A stretch of 64,000 bases of DNA, from positions 1 through 64,000 of the forward strand of contig CBFIHP010000024.1 of assembly GCA_965662355.1 (NCBI GenBank), in the 5' to 3' direction. Shown here in pieces: positions 42,965 through 52,706 of this stretch. The position numbers and the translations under genes were made by a program. Under the pieces are notes generated by a model. That model did not search any database and was not told where the DNA came from. It saw only the letters and a list, made by a program, of their open reading frames with translations. Position 1 is the stretch's first letter, and each line of letters begins with the position of its first letter. This stretch comes from GCA-2683825 sp965662355 (GTDB taxonomy: Bacteria > Planctomycetota > UBA1135 > GCA-002686595).

Positions 42965-44347
42965 GTGAACGCGCGCCCTATCCTCATCTTCGTCGTCGCC
43001 CTTCTCGCCGGGTTCGCCGGTGTCTTCGTCTTCCTGCAAGGCTCCGAGCGAGGTGCGGATCCGGTCGCCCCGACAGCCACCCATACGCACCCAACGAACG
43101 GCTCAGCGCTCACCCAGGTCGAACCCCCTCGCCAGGCGGTCGTGGACCCCTCGACCCCCGAGGTCGTCGAGCTCACCCCCGTGGAGACGGACAAGGAGCC
43201 CCTGACGGAAGACGAACTCGACATGAAGGAACTGGGCAAGTTCCGCGCCCACGTCGAGGTCGGTCGCATCGCCGGCATCGCACTCGTCGGAAGAGGGCCG
43301 GCGGTGCAAACCCCCGTCCACGTCTGGGAAGAAGCACGAAGCACGGCTTCCGATGGCGCCCTGACCCCGCCCCCTGGAGCCTGGAGCACGACGACGACGA
43401 GCGACGGCGTCTTCGAGTTCAAGGGCTTCCAGCCCGGTCGCTATCGGGTCCTCGTCGAATGGGGCGAGGCGCGCAAGGAGATCCCCTGCGAGATCAAGAA
43501 GGGCATTGGCTCGAAGCGCATCGTGTGCGTCTTTGGAAGCGGCGCCATTACCGGCCGCGTGTTGAATCCCGATGGTGCGCCCTTGATCGGTGCGCGCGTC
43601 AGCGCCAGCGAGCTCGGACCTTGGATCGGCGGCAACGGTCGCATTTCGCATGTCCTCACCGGCGCCGATGGGCGCTATCACCTCGACGGGCTGGTCGCTG
43701 GTCGCTACTGGGTGACCGCCAAGCACAGGCAACTTTCCGGCGGGTCGCTCGACGACAATCCCCAGGTTCGTCTGGCCGCCGGCAAGACCTACGAGCTGGA
43801 CCTTGGGCGGGCGATCTCGGGGATCTGGAACGGCACCTTGCGTGACGCCGATGGTCATCCGATCGAGGGGCCGCGTCTGATGACCCTGCGCGAAACGACC
43901 AGCGGTCTCGAGCGACGCTTTCTCAGCGACCCCTCGGGTACCTTCCGTGAAGCCCTGCCCCAGGGAACGTACGAGGTCAGCGTGGGCTTCCAGAACCAGA
44001 TCCACATCGTGGCCGGAACGGTGGCGATGGTCGGTGTCGATCTGCAGCAGGACATGCACTGCGCGACGCGTCCGGTGATCTTCCAACCGACGTGCCTCGA
44101 TTGCTCCATGAGCGATCGCCAGGTGGCCGTCGAGGTTGCGAAGGAAATGAGCCTCGTTGTGGGCGAAAAGAGCTTCAAGGCGGAGATCCCGCGGGCGAGT
44201 GGCGAGCTGCGTTTCTATGGGCTCCCGGATGGTGAGTATACGCTCGAGGTAGGTGATGCTTTCGGCGTCGATATCGGCGGGGAACCCGTGAGCGTCTCGG
44301 CGGAAGACGCTTTCGTTCCGCGAAGGTTGACGCTCTTTCGTCAGTAG
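42965..44347 (+). CDS. exported protein with carboxypeptidase-regulatory-like (CNA-B-type) domains
   Basis: 460 residues from GTG 42965, directly behind AAGGAGA. An N-terminal signal anchor (about 4-24) is followed by a proline/threonine-rich linker (about 30-90). Then come three or four beta-sandwich repeats marked by SDGVFEFKGFQPGRYRVLV, ITGRVLNPDGAPLIGARV, ADGRYHLDGLVAGRYWV and LPQGTYEVSVG. These match carboxypeptidase-regulatory-like domains that act as structural or ligand-binding modules. A short CLDC pair near residue 377 might bind metal or form a disulfide. It follows gpmI by 70 nt but is functionally unrelated. Confidence 0.82.
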   Translation: MNARPILIFVVALLAGFAGVFVFLQGSERGADPVAPTATHTHPTNGSALTQVEPPRQAVVDPSTPEVVELTPVETDKEPLTEDELDMKELGKFRAHVEVGRIAGIALVGRGPAVQTPVHVWEEARSTASDGALTPPPGAWSTTTTSDGVFEFKGFQPGRYRVLVEWGEARKEIPCEIKKGIGSKRIVCVFGSGAITGRVLNPDGAPLIGARVSASELGPWIGGNGRISHVLTGADGRYHLDGLVAGRYWVTAKHRQLSGGSLDDNPQVRLAAGKTYELDLGRAISGIWNGTLRDADGHPIEGPRLMTLRETTSGLERRFLSDPSGTFREALPQGTYEVSVGFQNQIHIVAGTVAMVGVDLQQDMHCATRPVIFQPTCLDCSMSDRQVAVEVAKEMSLVVGEKSFKAEIPRASGELRFYGLPDGEYTLEVGDAFGVDIGGEPVSVSAEDAFVPRRLTLFRQ

Positions 44348-44533
44348 CTGGGGGTGGGCGAGGGGACCCTCTTTCGAGTGTCGTGAACGAGCGTCACCTG
44401 GCGCCCGGACTTGCGTGGCCTCTGCTTTGCGCCACCGATGGTCCACGACACCCCAACGGCGATGGAGCCCCAAAACGACCGTTCCGACCCCGATCCTTGA
44501 CCCAACCGCATTCCTCCGTGGAGTCGGTTTTAC

Positions 44534-46402
44534 CTAGAGCGAGTCGAGCTTCTTGCCGGCCAGGGCGGCCTTGGCTACGGAGTCCATCAGCAAGGCGGCG
44601 AGGGGCAGGGTGGCTTGCTCGAGGCCATTGCGTGCGTCCTGGGCGAGCTTGGGGTCGTTGCCCTTCGCGGCTGTCTGAGCGCCTGCAAGTGCCTCGTGGA
44701 TGTCGTCCAGCGTCTCGCGGTCGAGCTGGTCACGCACGCCTTCCAGGTTCTTTTCGGTGACACGGACCATGGTCGCGATCTCAACGCGCAGGTTGGCGAG
44801 TCGGCTCTGGTCGAAGTCCTCCTGGGCGTGGGTGAAGGATTCCTCGAGCATTGTCTCGACCTGATCGTCGGTCAATCCGTTCATCGGTTGGACCTCGATC
44901 GAGGCCTCGGCAGCGGTCGACTCTTCCTTGGCCTTGACGGTCAGGATACCGTCCGCGTCGATCGAGAAACGCACCGCGACCTTGGGCAGGCCGGCGGCCA
45001 TGGGGGGGATGCCTGTCAACTTGAAGCGTCCGAGAGTGCGACAGTCCTTCGCGAGCTCGCGTTCGCCCTGGACGACGTGGAAGTCAATGCCGGTCTGGTT
45101 GTCAGCGTAGGTGGTGAATCCCTCGGTGGCTTGCAACGGGATGGCCGAGTTGCGCTGGATGATCTTCGACACGGCTCCGCCCATGGTCTCCATGCCGAGA
45201 CTGAGGGGCGTGACGTCCAGCAAGAGCACGTCGCGCGTCCCTCCGGACAACACGTGACCTTGCACGGCCGCGCCCAGAGCGACGACTTCGTCGGGGTTCA
45301 ACTGAGTGTGGGGTGGCTTTCCGAAGAAGGCCTTTACCTGCTGGCGAACGGCGGGGATGCGCGTCGAGCCCCCGACCAGGACGACCTCTTCGATGTCTTT
45401 GGGCGTCAGCTTGGCGTCCGCCAGTGCGCGCCGGCAGGCGTCGAGGGTTTTCTGGATGTACGAGGAGACACGTTCTTCGAATTCGGCACGGGTGATATCG
45501 CGACGCCAGTTTAGCCCGAGCTCCGGGGCGATGACGGCAAACGATGCCTCGGGCTTGTGGGAGAGCTCGATTTTTGTGCGCTCCGCAGCGAGGCGTACTC
45601 CTTGCAGGAAGGCCGCATCGTTGCGCGTCTCTTCGCTGATTCGTTCGCCGATCTCGTCCACGGCCAAGCGGACAAGGGCGCGGTCCAGATCGTCTCCGCC
45701 CAGATGCGTATCACCGGCGGTTGCGAGGACCCGGAAGACGCCTTCCTCGATGCTGAGGATCGAGATGTCGAAGGTGCCACCGCCGAGGTCGTATACGGCG
45801 ACCGTGCCTTCCTTCTTTTGATCGAGTCCGTAGGCCAGGCTGGCGGCCGTGGGCTCGTTGACGATGCGCATGACCTCCAAGCCCGCGATGCGCGCCGCAT
45901 CGCGCGTGGCCTGGCGCTGGGCGTCGTCGAAGTAGGCCGGAACGGTGATGACGGCTCGCAGCGGAGCTGGCTCCAGCAGCGCGTCACTGGCGACGTCCCA
46001 GGCATGCTTCAAGATGCGCGCCGAGAGTTCCTGGGGCGTGTACTTCCGGCCTTTGATGTCGAAGGACACGACACCGTTCTCGGATTGACTGGCTGTGAAG
46101 GGGACGTTCTCCACGTCGTCGCGGCAATCCTCGAGACCGCGGCCCATGAAGCGCTTGATACTCAAGATCGCATCCCCGGGGGACTCGACTGCCCTGGTGC
46201 GCGCCTCTCGGCCCATGCTGATCGTGCCGTCCTTGGCGAAGAAGAGTGCCGAGGGTATGCGCGCATCATCCCAGCCCTCGAGGGTGAGGACCTCGGGTCT
46301 CCCGTTGCGGAAGATGGCGACCATTGAGTTGGTCGTGCCGAGGTCGATACCGAGAATGGCTTGGTTCTCGTTGTTGAGGACGTCTAGCTCTAGAAAGGCC
46401 AT
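44534..46402 (-). CDS. hscA: Hsp70-family chaperone HscA
   Basis: 622 residues from ATG 46402, overlapping the hscB stop by one base. Hsp70 motifs: [66 protein letters not shown] and [17 protein letters not shown]. The substrate-binding domain starts at [17 protein letters not shown]. The length and the isc context identify HscA, which with HscB releases Fe-S clusters from IscU. Last gene of the isc operon. Confidence 0.94.
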   Translation of the reverse strand: MAFLELDVLNNENQAILGIDLGTTNSMVAIFRNGRPEVLTLEGWDDARIPSALFFAKDGTISMGREARTRAVESPGDAILSIKRFMGRGLEDCRDDVENVPFTASQSENGVVSFDIKGRKYTPQELSARILKHAWDVASDALLEPAPLRAVITVPAYFDDAQRQATRDAARIAGLEVMRIVNEPTAASLAYGLDQKKEGTVAVYDLGGGTFDISILSIEEGVFRVLATAGDTHLGGDDLDRALVRLAVDEIGERISEETRNDAAFLQGVRLAAERTKIELSHKPEASFAVIAPELGLNWRRDITRAEFEERVSSYIQKTLDACRRALADAKLTPKDIEEVVLVGGSTRIPAVRQQVKAFFGKPPHTQLNPDEVVALGAAVQGHVLSGGTRDVLLLDVTPLSLGMETMGGAVSKIIQRNSAIPLQATEGFTTYADNQTGIDFHVVQGERELAKDCRTLGRFKLTGIPPMAAGLPKVAVRFSIDADGILTVKAKEESTAAEASIEVQPMNGLTDDQVETMLEESFTHAQEDFDQSRLANLRVEIATMVRVTEKNLEGVRDQLDRETLDDIHEALAGAQTAAKGNDPKLAQDARNGLEQATLPLAALLMDSVAKAALAGKKLDSL

Positions 46403-47040
46403 CAGTGGGTGGGGGTGTTCGCCTGTTCGAGGCGAAGTTCGGCGATCTGGTACAGGCTGCGGTCGAGGTAGCGAACCGCGTTCAATTTCTGGCGGATCTG
46501 CGTGAGGATTGGTGCGTGCATCATCGGGAGAGGTTCCATCCTCGAGGCGATCTCGTCCATCGTGTTCCGGCGCTCGCCCGAAAGTTCGGTTTCGAGGCCC
46601 TCGAGCCGTTGGCGTTCGGCCGATCCGGGCGCTGTGTTGCGCGCGTCCTCGATGGCCTCGTTCCACTCGAGCACTTCCATCAGGAAGGCTTGGGGCATCT
46701 TACGTTCGGCCTCCTCGTCGGGGCCACCGAGGCTCTTCACCAGCCAATCGGCTCGCCGAAATTCGTCTTCGAGGATCTCGAAGGCCGCGTTCAGCTCGGC
46801 GGTGTTGCGTTGGGCCCGGTCGCGGGTCTCGTCGTCAGCCTTGGTATGAACGTCGGGGTGTAGGTGCCGCGAGAGGCGCAGGAGTTTCTTGCGTAGCGCC
46901 ATGCGATCGAGACTGAACTCCGGAGCCACGCCCAGGATGCGGTAGGGCGAGGCTTCCTTGGTTTCGAGGACCTCGTCGCAGGACTCGCAAAAGAGCGGTG
47001 TCTGCAGATCGGCCCAGCACTTGGGGCAGTTGTCCGACAT
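46402..47040 (-). CDS. hscB: HscB-type J-domain co-chaperone with N-terminal zinc finger
   Basis: 212 residues from ATG 47040. The first 25 residues hold CPKC and CESC (Cys5, 8, 18, 21), a tetracysteine finger best known from eukaryotic HSCB/DNAJC20 and absent from E. coli HscB. The J domain follows ([19 protein letters not shown]) with HPD at residues 61-63. The C-terminal three-helix domain has [18 protein letters not shown], which in the family contacts IscU. It stimulates HscA ATPase and delivers IscU. It lies 13 nt after iscA. Confidence 0.93.
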   Translation of the reverse strand: MSDNCPKCWADLQTPLFCESCDEVLETKEASPYRILGVAPEFSLDRMALRKKLLRLSRHLHPDVHTKADDETRDRAQRNTAELNAAFEILEDEFRRADWLVKSLGGPDEEAERKMPQAFLMEVLEWNEAIEDARNTAPGSAERQRLEGLETELSGERRNTMDEIASRMEPLPMMHAPILTQIRQKLNAVRYLDRSLYQIAELRLEQANTPTH

Positions 47041-47053
47041 CCTCGTTCGTCGG

Positions 47054-47380
47054 TCAGACGGAGAACGACTCTCCGCATCCGCAGGTCTTCGAAGCGTTCG
47101 GGTTTCCGAACTTGAAGCCGCGTCCCATGAGGCTCTCCTCGAAGTCGACCTCGGTGCCGTTGAGGTAGAGAAAGCTCTTGGGATCGCAGACGACGCGCAC
47201 GCCCTCGGTTGCTGAGATCTGGTCGGTGTCGTGGATGGTGTCGTCGAAGCCCAGGCTGTAGCTGAAGCCCGAGCAACCACCGCCCTTGACCCCGACGCGA
47301 AGAACCGTCTGGTCGCCCAGGCTTTGCTCTTCGATGATGCGACGCACCTCTTTGATGGCGCGTTCGGAGATAGAGATCAT
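47054..47380 (-). CDS. iscA: IscA/HesB-family Fe-S assembly protein
   Basis: 108 residues from ATG 47380, overlapping the iscU stop (ATGA). The three conserved cysteines are Cys36 in VKGGGCSGFSYSLGFDD and Cys100/Cys102 in the C-terminal KTCGCGESFSV. It acts as an A-type carrier transferring Fe-S clusters to apoproteins. All three ligands are ordinary cysteine codons, so this is not the Sec-containing HesB variant known elsewhere. Confidence 0.95.
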   Translation of the reverse strand: MISISERAIKEVRRIIEEQSLGDQTVLRVGVKGGGCSGFSYSLGFDDTIHDTDQISATEGVRVVCDPKSFLYLNGTEVDFEESLMGRGFKFGNPNASKTCGCGESFSV

Positions 47381-47814
47381 GATGTCTTGGCCCCTTCTTT
47401 CTCCGAGGACCCGTTAGAGGTCTCGGACGCCGGTTCGCCTTCGGCTTTCTGCTTGTAGTCGGCGATGGCGGCCTTGATGGCGTCTTCGGCGAGCACGCTG
47501 CAGTGGATCTTCACCGGGGGAAGCGAGAGTTCCTCGACGATCTCGGTGTTGCGGATGCCCTCGGCCTCGGCCAGGGTCTTGCCCTTGACCCATTCGGTGG
47601 CCAGGGAAGAGCTGGCGATGGCCGAGCCGCAACCAAAGGTCTTGAACTTCGCATCGACGATGCGATCGCCTTCGACCTGGATCTGCAGCTTCATCACGTC
47701 ACCGCATTCGGGTGCCCCTACGACGCCGGTTCCGACGTCTTCGCTGGACTTGTCCATTGCGCCGACGTTGCGTGGGTTGTTGTAGTGGTCCAGGACCTTG
47801 TCGCTGTATGCCAT
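47377..47814 (-). CDS. iscU: Fe-S cluster scaffold IscU
   Basis: 145 residues from ATG 47814. Cluster ligands Cys37, Cys62 and Cys105 lie in VGAPECGDVMKL, KTFGCGSAIASSS and IHCSVLAEDAI. The LPPVK motif recognised by HscA is present at residues 98-102. The C-terminus adds an acidic/serine tail (about 125-145) not found in E. coli IscU. It starts 53 nt after iscS. Confidence 0.96.
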   Translation of the reverse strand: MAYSDKVLDHYNNPRNVGAMDKSSEDVGTGVVGAPECGDVMKLQIQVEGDRIVDAKFKTFGCGSAIASSSLATEWVKGKTLAEAEGIRNTEIVEELSLPPVKIHCSVLAEDAIKAAIADYKQKAEGEPASETSNGSSEKEGAKTS

Positions 47815-47867
47815 AGCTCGGGTTCTCTATTGGAGCAGGTGTCGGTTTGGTCGGTGGGGGGGGAGTT

Positions 47868-49085
47868 CTAGTGGCCGCCTTGCCAGTCGACCGAATTGGG
47901 GTCGATGCCTTCCAGGGCCATTTCGTACAGAGGGGACATCTCGCGCAAGCGCTTGACGGCGCTGATGAGCTTGTCCGCTGCGTAGTCGACTTCTTCTTTG
48001 GTCGTGAAACGGCCGATGCCGAAGCGGATCGAGCTGTGGGCGAGATCGTCGCCGACATCCATACTGCGCAGGACGTGGCTGGGTTCGAGGCTGGCCGAGG
48101 TACACGCGGAGCCCGAGGACACCGCGATGTCATCGATGCCCATCAGGAGTGACTCGCCCTCGACATAGTGGAAGGAGAGATTCAGGTTGCCGGGCAGGCG
48201 CTGCTCGGCATGCCCGTTCAGGTGGACCATGTCGAGGTCGGTTTCGATCTTCTTCTGGAGGTAATCGCGCAGGCCCGACGCACGCTTGATCTCGCTGTCG
48301 AGCTCTTGATGGCAGATCTCGCAGGCCATGCCGAGTCCGACGATGCCGGGGACGTTCAGTGTGCCCGAACGCATGCCCCTCTCGTGCCCGCCGCCGTCGA
48401 TCTGGGCGACCAGGCGTACTCGCGGCTTGCGCCGGCGGACGAAAAACGCTCCGACGCCCTTGGGCCCGTACATCTTGTGCGCGGACATGCACATCATGTC
48501 GATGTTGTCCGCTTCCACATCGACCGGGACCTTGCCGACCGCTTGGGTGGCGTCCGTGAAGAACAGGACACCTTTCTCGTGGCAGAGGGTACCGATCTCA
48601 CGTACGGGGTTCAGGGTTCCGACTTCGTTGTTACCCCAGATGAGGGCCACGAGGATCGTATCTTCCCGCAGGGCTGCGGCGACCTTGTCGGCCTCGACGC
48701 GGCCGGTTTTGTCCGGCTTCAGGTACGTGACGTCGTAGCCTTGTTTCTCGAGGTGTTTGCACGTATCGAGCACTGCCTTGTGTTCGGCCTGGCTCGTGAT
48801 GATGTGTTTGCCCTTCGAGCCATACATCTCCGCGGCGCCTTTCAACGCCAGGTTAATGGCCTCGGTGGAACCCGAGGTGAAGATGATCTCCTTGGGCGAG
48901 GAGCCGATCAGGCTCGCGATCTGTTCGCGCGCCTTTTCCACGGCGGCCTCGGCGGACCAACCGAACTTGTGGTTGCGGCTGGCCGCGTTGCCGAACTCGC
49001 TCTGGAAGTAGGGCAGCATCGCGTCGAGCACCCGCGGATCGACGGGGGTCGTGGCTTGATAATCGAGATAGACGGGCAGCTTCAT
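47868..49085 (-). CDS. iscS: cysteine desulfurase IscS
   Basis: 405 residues from ATG 49085, overlapping the iscR stop by one base. PLP fold-type I features: [69 protein letters not shown], the PLP lysine region [15 protein letters not shown], and the catalytic-cysteine loop [17 protein letters not shown]. It supplies persulfide sulfur to IscU. NifS-like enzymes can also release selenium from selenocysteine, possibly relevant to the selenoprotein in this window, but that is speculation. Confidence 0.97.
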   Translation of the reverse strand: MKLPVYLDYQATTPVDPRVLDAMLPYFQSEFGNAASRNHKFGWSAEAAVEKAREQIASLIGSSPKEIIFTSGSTEAINLALKGAAEMYGSKGKHIITSQAEHKAVLDTCKHLEKQGYDVTYLKPDKTGRVEADKVAAALREDTILVALIWGNNEVGTLNPVREIGTLCHEKGVLFFTDATQAVGKVPVDVEADNIDMMCMSAHKMYGPKGVGAFFVRRRKPRVRLVAQIDGGGHERGMRSGTLNVPGIVGLGMACEICHQELDSEIKRASGLRDYLQKKIETDLDMVHLNGHAEQRLPGNLNLSFHYVEGESLLMGIDDIAVSSGSACTSASLEPSHVLRSMDVGDDLAHSSIRFGIGRFTTKEEVDYAADKLISAVKRLREMSPLYEMALEGIDPNSVDWQGGH

Positions 49086-49519
49086 CAGAAAGAGAGGCGG
49101 GCCGCTTCGGGCCCACGAGCGAGATCGGAGAGGGTGGTCTTTTCGAGCATGCGCCAGATCCCCTCGCGCAGGGCGTGGATCGGGCTCTTGATGGGGCAGA
49201 CAGACTCGACGCTGCAGCTGTTGGCAACATAGGCGCCGAGAGCCTCGCAGCTGGCGAGGGAGGGATGGCCTTCGAGGGCGCCGATCACCTCGCTGAGGGT
49301 GATCTCATCCGCTGGGCGGCTGAGAGTGTAGCCGCCCTGGGCACCGCGGTAGGATTCCACGAGCTCGCTGCGCTGCAGTTGCTTCAATACCTCCGCCAGG
49401 AGCCGGCGCGGGACAGGGTAGCGATCACCGATCGAACGGACGCTTTGCACACCCTCGTTGCTCGCGAGGTCCGTGAGGGCGATCAGCCCGTATTCCGTTC
49501 GTTTCGTGAGTTGCAGCAT
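49085..49519 (-). CDS. iscR: Rrf2-family transcriptional regulator IscR
   Basis: 144 residues from ATG 49519. A winged helix ([53 protein letters not shown]) is followed by a cysteine cluster ([19 protein letters not shown]). This resembles the three Fe-S ligands of IscR with a wider first spacing. IscR represses its own operon when loaded with [2Fe-2S]. A palindrome suitable as its operator lies about 57-79 nt upstream of the start. First gene of iscR-S-U-A-hscB-hscA; no fdx or iscX is present. Confidence 0.93.
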   Translation of the reverse strand: MLQLTKRTEYGLIALTDLASNEGVQSVRSIGDRYPVPRRLLAEVLKQLQRSELVESYRGAQGGYTLSRPADEITLSEVIGALEGHPSLASCEALGAYVANSCSVESVCPIKSPIHALREGIWRMLEKTTLSDLARGPEAARLSF

Positions 49520-49575
49520 GTCCTGTTCGTCCCGGTGTTGCCTTCTACGGGCCCGGCCGGGATCTATTAGCGCCA

Positions 49576-49598
49576 ATCAGCACTGTATCAGTGCTAAT
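49576..49598. promoter_or_regulatory. palindromic operator candidate upstream of iscR
   Basis: A 23-bp near-perfect palindrome: AGCACTG and CAGTGCT arms around TAT, with matching AT/AT outer pairs. It sits in the iscR leader in AT-rich sequence, unlike the GC-rich surroundings. Its symmetry and position fit autoregulation by the Rrf2 protein encoded next. The -35/-10 boxes are not clear. Confidence 0.6.
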
Positions 49599-49840
49599 TG
49601 AGGTGCAAAATCTGGCCGCCTTCCTCGACAACTGGACAGACGGCCTCAAGAGCAGATTCCTACAGCATAAAGCCCGTCCCGCGCCCCTCCAAGGCCTGTA
49701 CGGAAAAAACCCGCGTTCTCAGGCTCTCCGGACGGATCGGCAGCTGTTGGACGCCGTTCTTTTCCACCTTCCTCCCTTTTCCTTCGGCCCGCAAAGACGG
49801 GAGGCTCAAGAAGACCCCCTGAGTCTTACGAGAAAGGAGC

Positions 49841-50137
49841 ATGGACGCCGATTCTCGCCCTCTTTGCTTCCACTGCGGCCTGCCCACTGGTTCCCGCGAG
49901 ACCCTGAACAGACTGCCCAGTGGTAGAGCCTGCCCGCATTGCCAGGCGCGGCTGCTCGAGGATCTGCCCCCGGCATTGCCGGGCATGGGCCGCGGCATGC
50001 CCGCGGGCTACGGGAGACTCGGCGGGGAGCCGTACGGCGAAGAGGAATTCCCCACGCGCGCGGGCCTGTTCAGTCAGGGCCCCGACGCTGAGGCCGACGA
50101 CGGGGATTTCTACCCGGACGACCCGATTGCGGGCTAG
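49841..50137 (+). CDS. small zinc-ribbon protein of unknown function
   Basis: 98 residues from ATG 49841, with a strong AAAGGAG ribosome site 5 nt upstream, which supports a real gene. The N-terminus has two CxxC pairs (CFHCG and CPHCQ, Cys9/12 and Cys31/34) forming a zinc ribbon. The rest is glycine-rich (MGRGMPAGYGRLGG) and then acidic, with no known fold. It ends overlapping the convergent thioesterase gene by 4 nt. Function unknown. Confidence 0.78.
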   Translation: MDADSRPLCFHCGLPTGSRETLNRLPSGRACPHCQARLLEDLPPALPGMGRGMPAGYGRLGGEPYGEEEFPTRAGLFSQGPDAEADDGDFYPDDPIAG

Positions 50138-50550
50138 TCCCGGTCGTTCTTGAGAGCCGTCCGAATGTCGTCCGGGAGCTGGGCCGGTTTCCATCCGCGA
50201 TTGAGGTCCAGGCAGGCGACTTCCGCCGAACCCTCTGCCAAGAGCCCGCCGTCGCTCTCCCGCAGAAGCTCGTACCCGTAGAGAATCGAGGCGCTTCGAA
50301 AGCGCACCACGCGGGTGTGGACGAGCACCGTATCGCCGTACTTGGCGGGCTCACGGTAGCGCAGCTCGACGCTACGCACGGCCATGGCGAAGCCGCGCCG
50401 CTCCACCTCGTCGTAGGGAAACCCCATCGTGCTCATCAGGGCCGTGCGCCCCTCTTCGAGCCAGATGACGTAGCTCGCGTGATGGACGACGCCCATCTGG
50501 TCGGTCTCCGAATAGCGAACGGGGATGCGTAGCTCGTGGGGGCGTGACAT
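50134..50550 (-). CDS. acyl-CoA thioesterase, YbgC/4HBT hotdog family
   Basis: 138 residues from ATG 50550. The YbgC hallmark RYSETDQMGVVHHASYVIWLEEGR is close to the N-terminus, with the catalytic aspartate of ETDQMG. Then VRSVELRYREPAKYGDTVLV and FGYELL-like strands (YGYELLRES) complete one hotdog fold. It hydrolyses short- or medium-chain acyl-CoA. In many bacteria ybgC sits with tol-pal genes; here it does not. Confidence 0.93.
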   Translation of the reverse strand: MSRPHELRIPVRYSETDQMGVVHHASYVIWLEEGRTALMSTMGFPYDEVERRGFAMAVRSVELRYREPAKYGDTVLVHTRVVRFRSASILYGYELLRESDGGLLAEGSAEVACLDLNRGWKPAQLPDDIRTALKNDRD

Positions 50551-50638
50551 GGCCTTTGGCTCGAGAAATAGCGAGAGCAGGGAGGATAACCTCTTCCCCG
50601 CTCGTCCTGCCCGCCCGGGCTGCGTAGGATCTCAGCCC

Positions 50639-51505
50639 ATGCCCGAGCTACGACCCAGTGAAAAACGCGGGGAACCCCTGGTTGCACTGTTTCTGAACTG
50701 GTTCTTGCCAGGGGCGGGGCATGCGTACCTGGGGCGATTCGGCCGAGCCGCCGTGATCTTCGCAGCGGTCCTCGGGCTTTATGCCATCGGTTTCGCACTC
50801 TCGGATGGGCGGGTCTTCGAGTTCCTGGACCCCGAGTTGAGGGGGGGAACCACCACGGTGTGGGGGATCCACTTCCACCTTCCTTTCGCCACGATCCTCA
50901 CACCAGAGATGGGCAACCTCGGAGCCCTGATTTTTCAGCACAAAACCGTGGGCTATGGAACGGGCGAGCCGATCCCGTTCCCCCGCTATGTCGAGCTGGG
51001 TGGGATCCTGACAGGCCTTGCTGGTGTTCTGAACATTTTCGGGATGGTCGACGCGCATCTCTGCGCTCGCACGCCTGCTCAGGCCCCGCGAAAGGGTCGC
51101 CACCCCGTCGTTCTTCTCTTCGCGAGCTGGGCTTTTCCTGGGCTGGGTCATTACCTGCAAGGCAGGCGCAAGCGAGCGCTCATCGTCTGCTTGGTTCTCC
51201 TGGGACTGTTCCTTTCCGGCACCTTGATGGCCGAGGGAGCCAACCTCTCCAGAGTCCGACACTTCTACTATTGGTCGGGTCAGTTCTTCCTGGGAGGGCC
51301 GGCGATCATTGCGGAGCTGCTATCAGGTCACCCTCCGGTGACGAGCGAGATGCCTTTGGGGGATGCCGGTCTCTTGTATGCCTGCATGCCGGGCCTGTTG
51401 AATATCCTGGCCATGCTAGACGTCTTCGGGGTTGCCGAACGTCGATGGCTCAAAGGAGAGGATCCCCTCGTGTCCGCTGCCGTAGAGGCCGACCCTTCCA
51501 CCTAG
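50639..51505 (+). CDS. membrane protein with two homologous halves
   Basis: 288 residues from ATG 50639, with AGGA about 10 nt upstream. Six or so hydrophobic segments. Residues about 16-50 (LFLNWFLPGAGHAYLGR) and 158-195 (LLFASWAFPGLGHYLQGR) are clearly alike, each with a W-x-F-PGxGHxYLxGR pattern followed by two basic residues and a long hydrophobic helix, so the protein arose by internal duplication. The PG-x-GH-x-Y motif recalls TM2-type and DUF6677-like proteins. Function unknown. A two-helix small protein gene follows 10 nt downstream. Confidence 0.82.
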   Translation: MPELRPSEKRGEPLVALFLNWFLPGAGHAYLGRFGRAAVIFAAVLGLYAIGFALSDGRVFEFLDPELRGGTTTVWGIHFHLPFATILTPEMGNLGALIFQHKTVGYGTGEPIPFPRYVELGGILTGLAGVLNIFGMVDAHLCARTPAQAPRKGRHPVVLLFASWAFPGLGHYLQGRRKRALIVCLVLLGLFLSGTLMAEGANLSRVRHFYYWSGQFFLGGPAIIAELLSGHPPVTSEMPLGDAGLLYACMPGLLNILAMLDVFGVAERRWLKGEDPLVSAAVEADPST

Positions 51506-51515
51506 GTGCAAGCGC

Positions 51516-51713
51516 ATGGACCTGGTCATCCACATCGTGCTCTTCATGATCCTCTCCCTCGGGATCTGCGTGATGGGAGCGTTCTACTCCGAGCCCGAGG
51601 ACGAGCCCGCATTGCGTTCCTTGCCCAAACGCTACCTGAGTTTCGTCGGAGCTTGCGGCGCCGTGGCGATCGTCATGTTGGTCGCGGAGTATCTGTTCGC
51701 GTCCGTGCGTTGA
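51516..51713 (+). CDS. small two-helix membrane protein
   Basis: 65 residues from ATG 51516. Two hydrophobic helices (about 4-22 and 42-60) are joined by an acidic loop (SEPEDEPALRSLPKRY). The gene lies 10 nt after the duplicated membrane protein gene on the same strand and is probably translated from the same transcript. No family recognised; small size and weak ribosome site leave some doubt. Confidence 0.65.
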   Translation: MDLVIHIVLFMILSLGICVMGAFYSEPEDEPALRSLPKRYLSFVGACGAVAIVMLVAEYLFASVR

Positions 51714-51756
51714 GCGGCGCTTTCAGAAACATGGCTCGTTGGTTCTATAGGAAGCC

Positions 51757-52638
51757 TCACTTGTTCCCACGGATCGAACGAGCCAGGCGGTAGAGCCCGC
51801 CGGGCCCGCGAATGATGCGTCCGTCGAGTTCGTGCTGCACGAGTTCCCCGAGCACCTCCTCCACCACGCGCCCCACCCGCATCGACAGTTCGTTGGCGTT
51901 CAGGGTTTCGCCCACGAGACAGCGGAGCAGGGGGTCGGAGGGCTGCTGTTTCGAGGACGACTCTGAAGGAGATGATTCCGGGGGGGCCTCGAGGCCGAGC
52001 TCGACGAGCACTTCGCCCGGATCCTCGATCAACTGAGCCCCTTCGCGGAGGAGTCGATGGCATCCGCGCGACATCGGGTGATCCACCCGCCCCGGGAGGG
52101 CATAGACCTGCTTGCCCTGATCCGCGGCCCAGTGGGCAGTGATCAACGATCCGGAGGCATGTGCGGCTTCGATGACCACGACGGTGTCGGCCAACCCCGA
52201 AATCAGTCGGTTGCGTCTTGGAAAGTGGTGGCGCCTGGGACTCGATCCCGGTGGAAATTCGGAGACCAGGACGCCTTCGGTCGCGATCCGCCGCGCCAGT
52301 TCCCCGTCGGGCCATGGACGGTCGACGCCTGAGCCAAGTACCGCCAGGGTCGTTCCCCCAGCCTCCAGGGCCGCCTGGTGCGCCGCCTGATCGATCCCCC
52401 GCGCGAGGCCGCTGACGATGCTGACTCCCTGGCTCGCCAGGCGGAAGGCGAAGTGCCGGGCCTGATCCAGCCCGTAAGGCGATGGTGCCCGCGAGCCGAC
52501 GATCGCAACCCGCGGTTCCTCTGGAAGCCGATCCACGTCGCCTCGGATCCAGAGTTCCTTCGGTGGCGCTTCGATCACATCGAGCTCGGTCGGCCAGCGG
52601 TGATCCCCGGGCTTCAGGTGGTACACGGGATTGCCCAT
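51757..52638 (-). CDS. dprA: DNA processing protein DprA
   Basis: 293 residues from ATG 52638. The Rossmann-like DprA core has VAIVGSRAPSPYGLDQA, VSGLARGIDQAAHQAAL, LAVLGSGVDRPWP, LVSEFPPGSSPRRHHFPRRN and VIEAAHASGSLITA. A serine-rich linker then leads to a C-terminal winged-helix domain (about 225-285). DprA loads RecA on incoming single-stranded DNA and protects it during transformation. Single gene, not with topA or smf partners. Confidence 0.95.
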   Translation of the reverse strand: MGNPVYHLKPGDHRWPTELDVIEAPPKELWIRGDVDRLPEEPRVAIVGSRAPSPYGLDQARHFAFRLASQGVSIVSGLARGIDQAAHQAALEAGGTTLAVLGSGVDRPWPDGELARRIATEGVLVSEFPPGSSPRRHHFPRRNRLISGLADTVVVIEAAHASGSLITAHWAADQGKQVYALPGRVDHPMSRGCHRLLREGAQLIEDPGEVLVELGLEAPPESSPSESSSKQQPSDPLLRCLVGETLNANELSMRVGRVVEEVLGELVQHELDGRIIRGPGGLYRLARSIRGNK

Positions 52639-52706
52639 GCCCCATGGACCGTGGCGAGCCCGCCCCAGTTACGTCAAAAGTGCCACGCCAGAGTGCTGTC
52701 GAAAAA

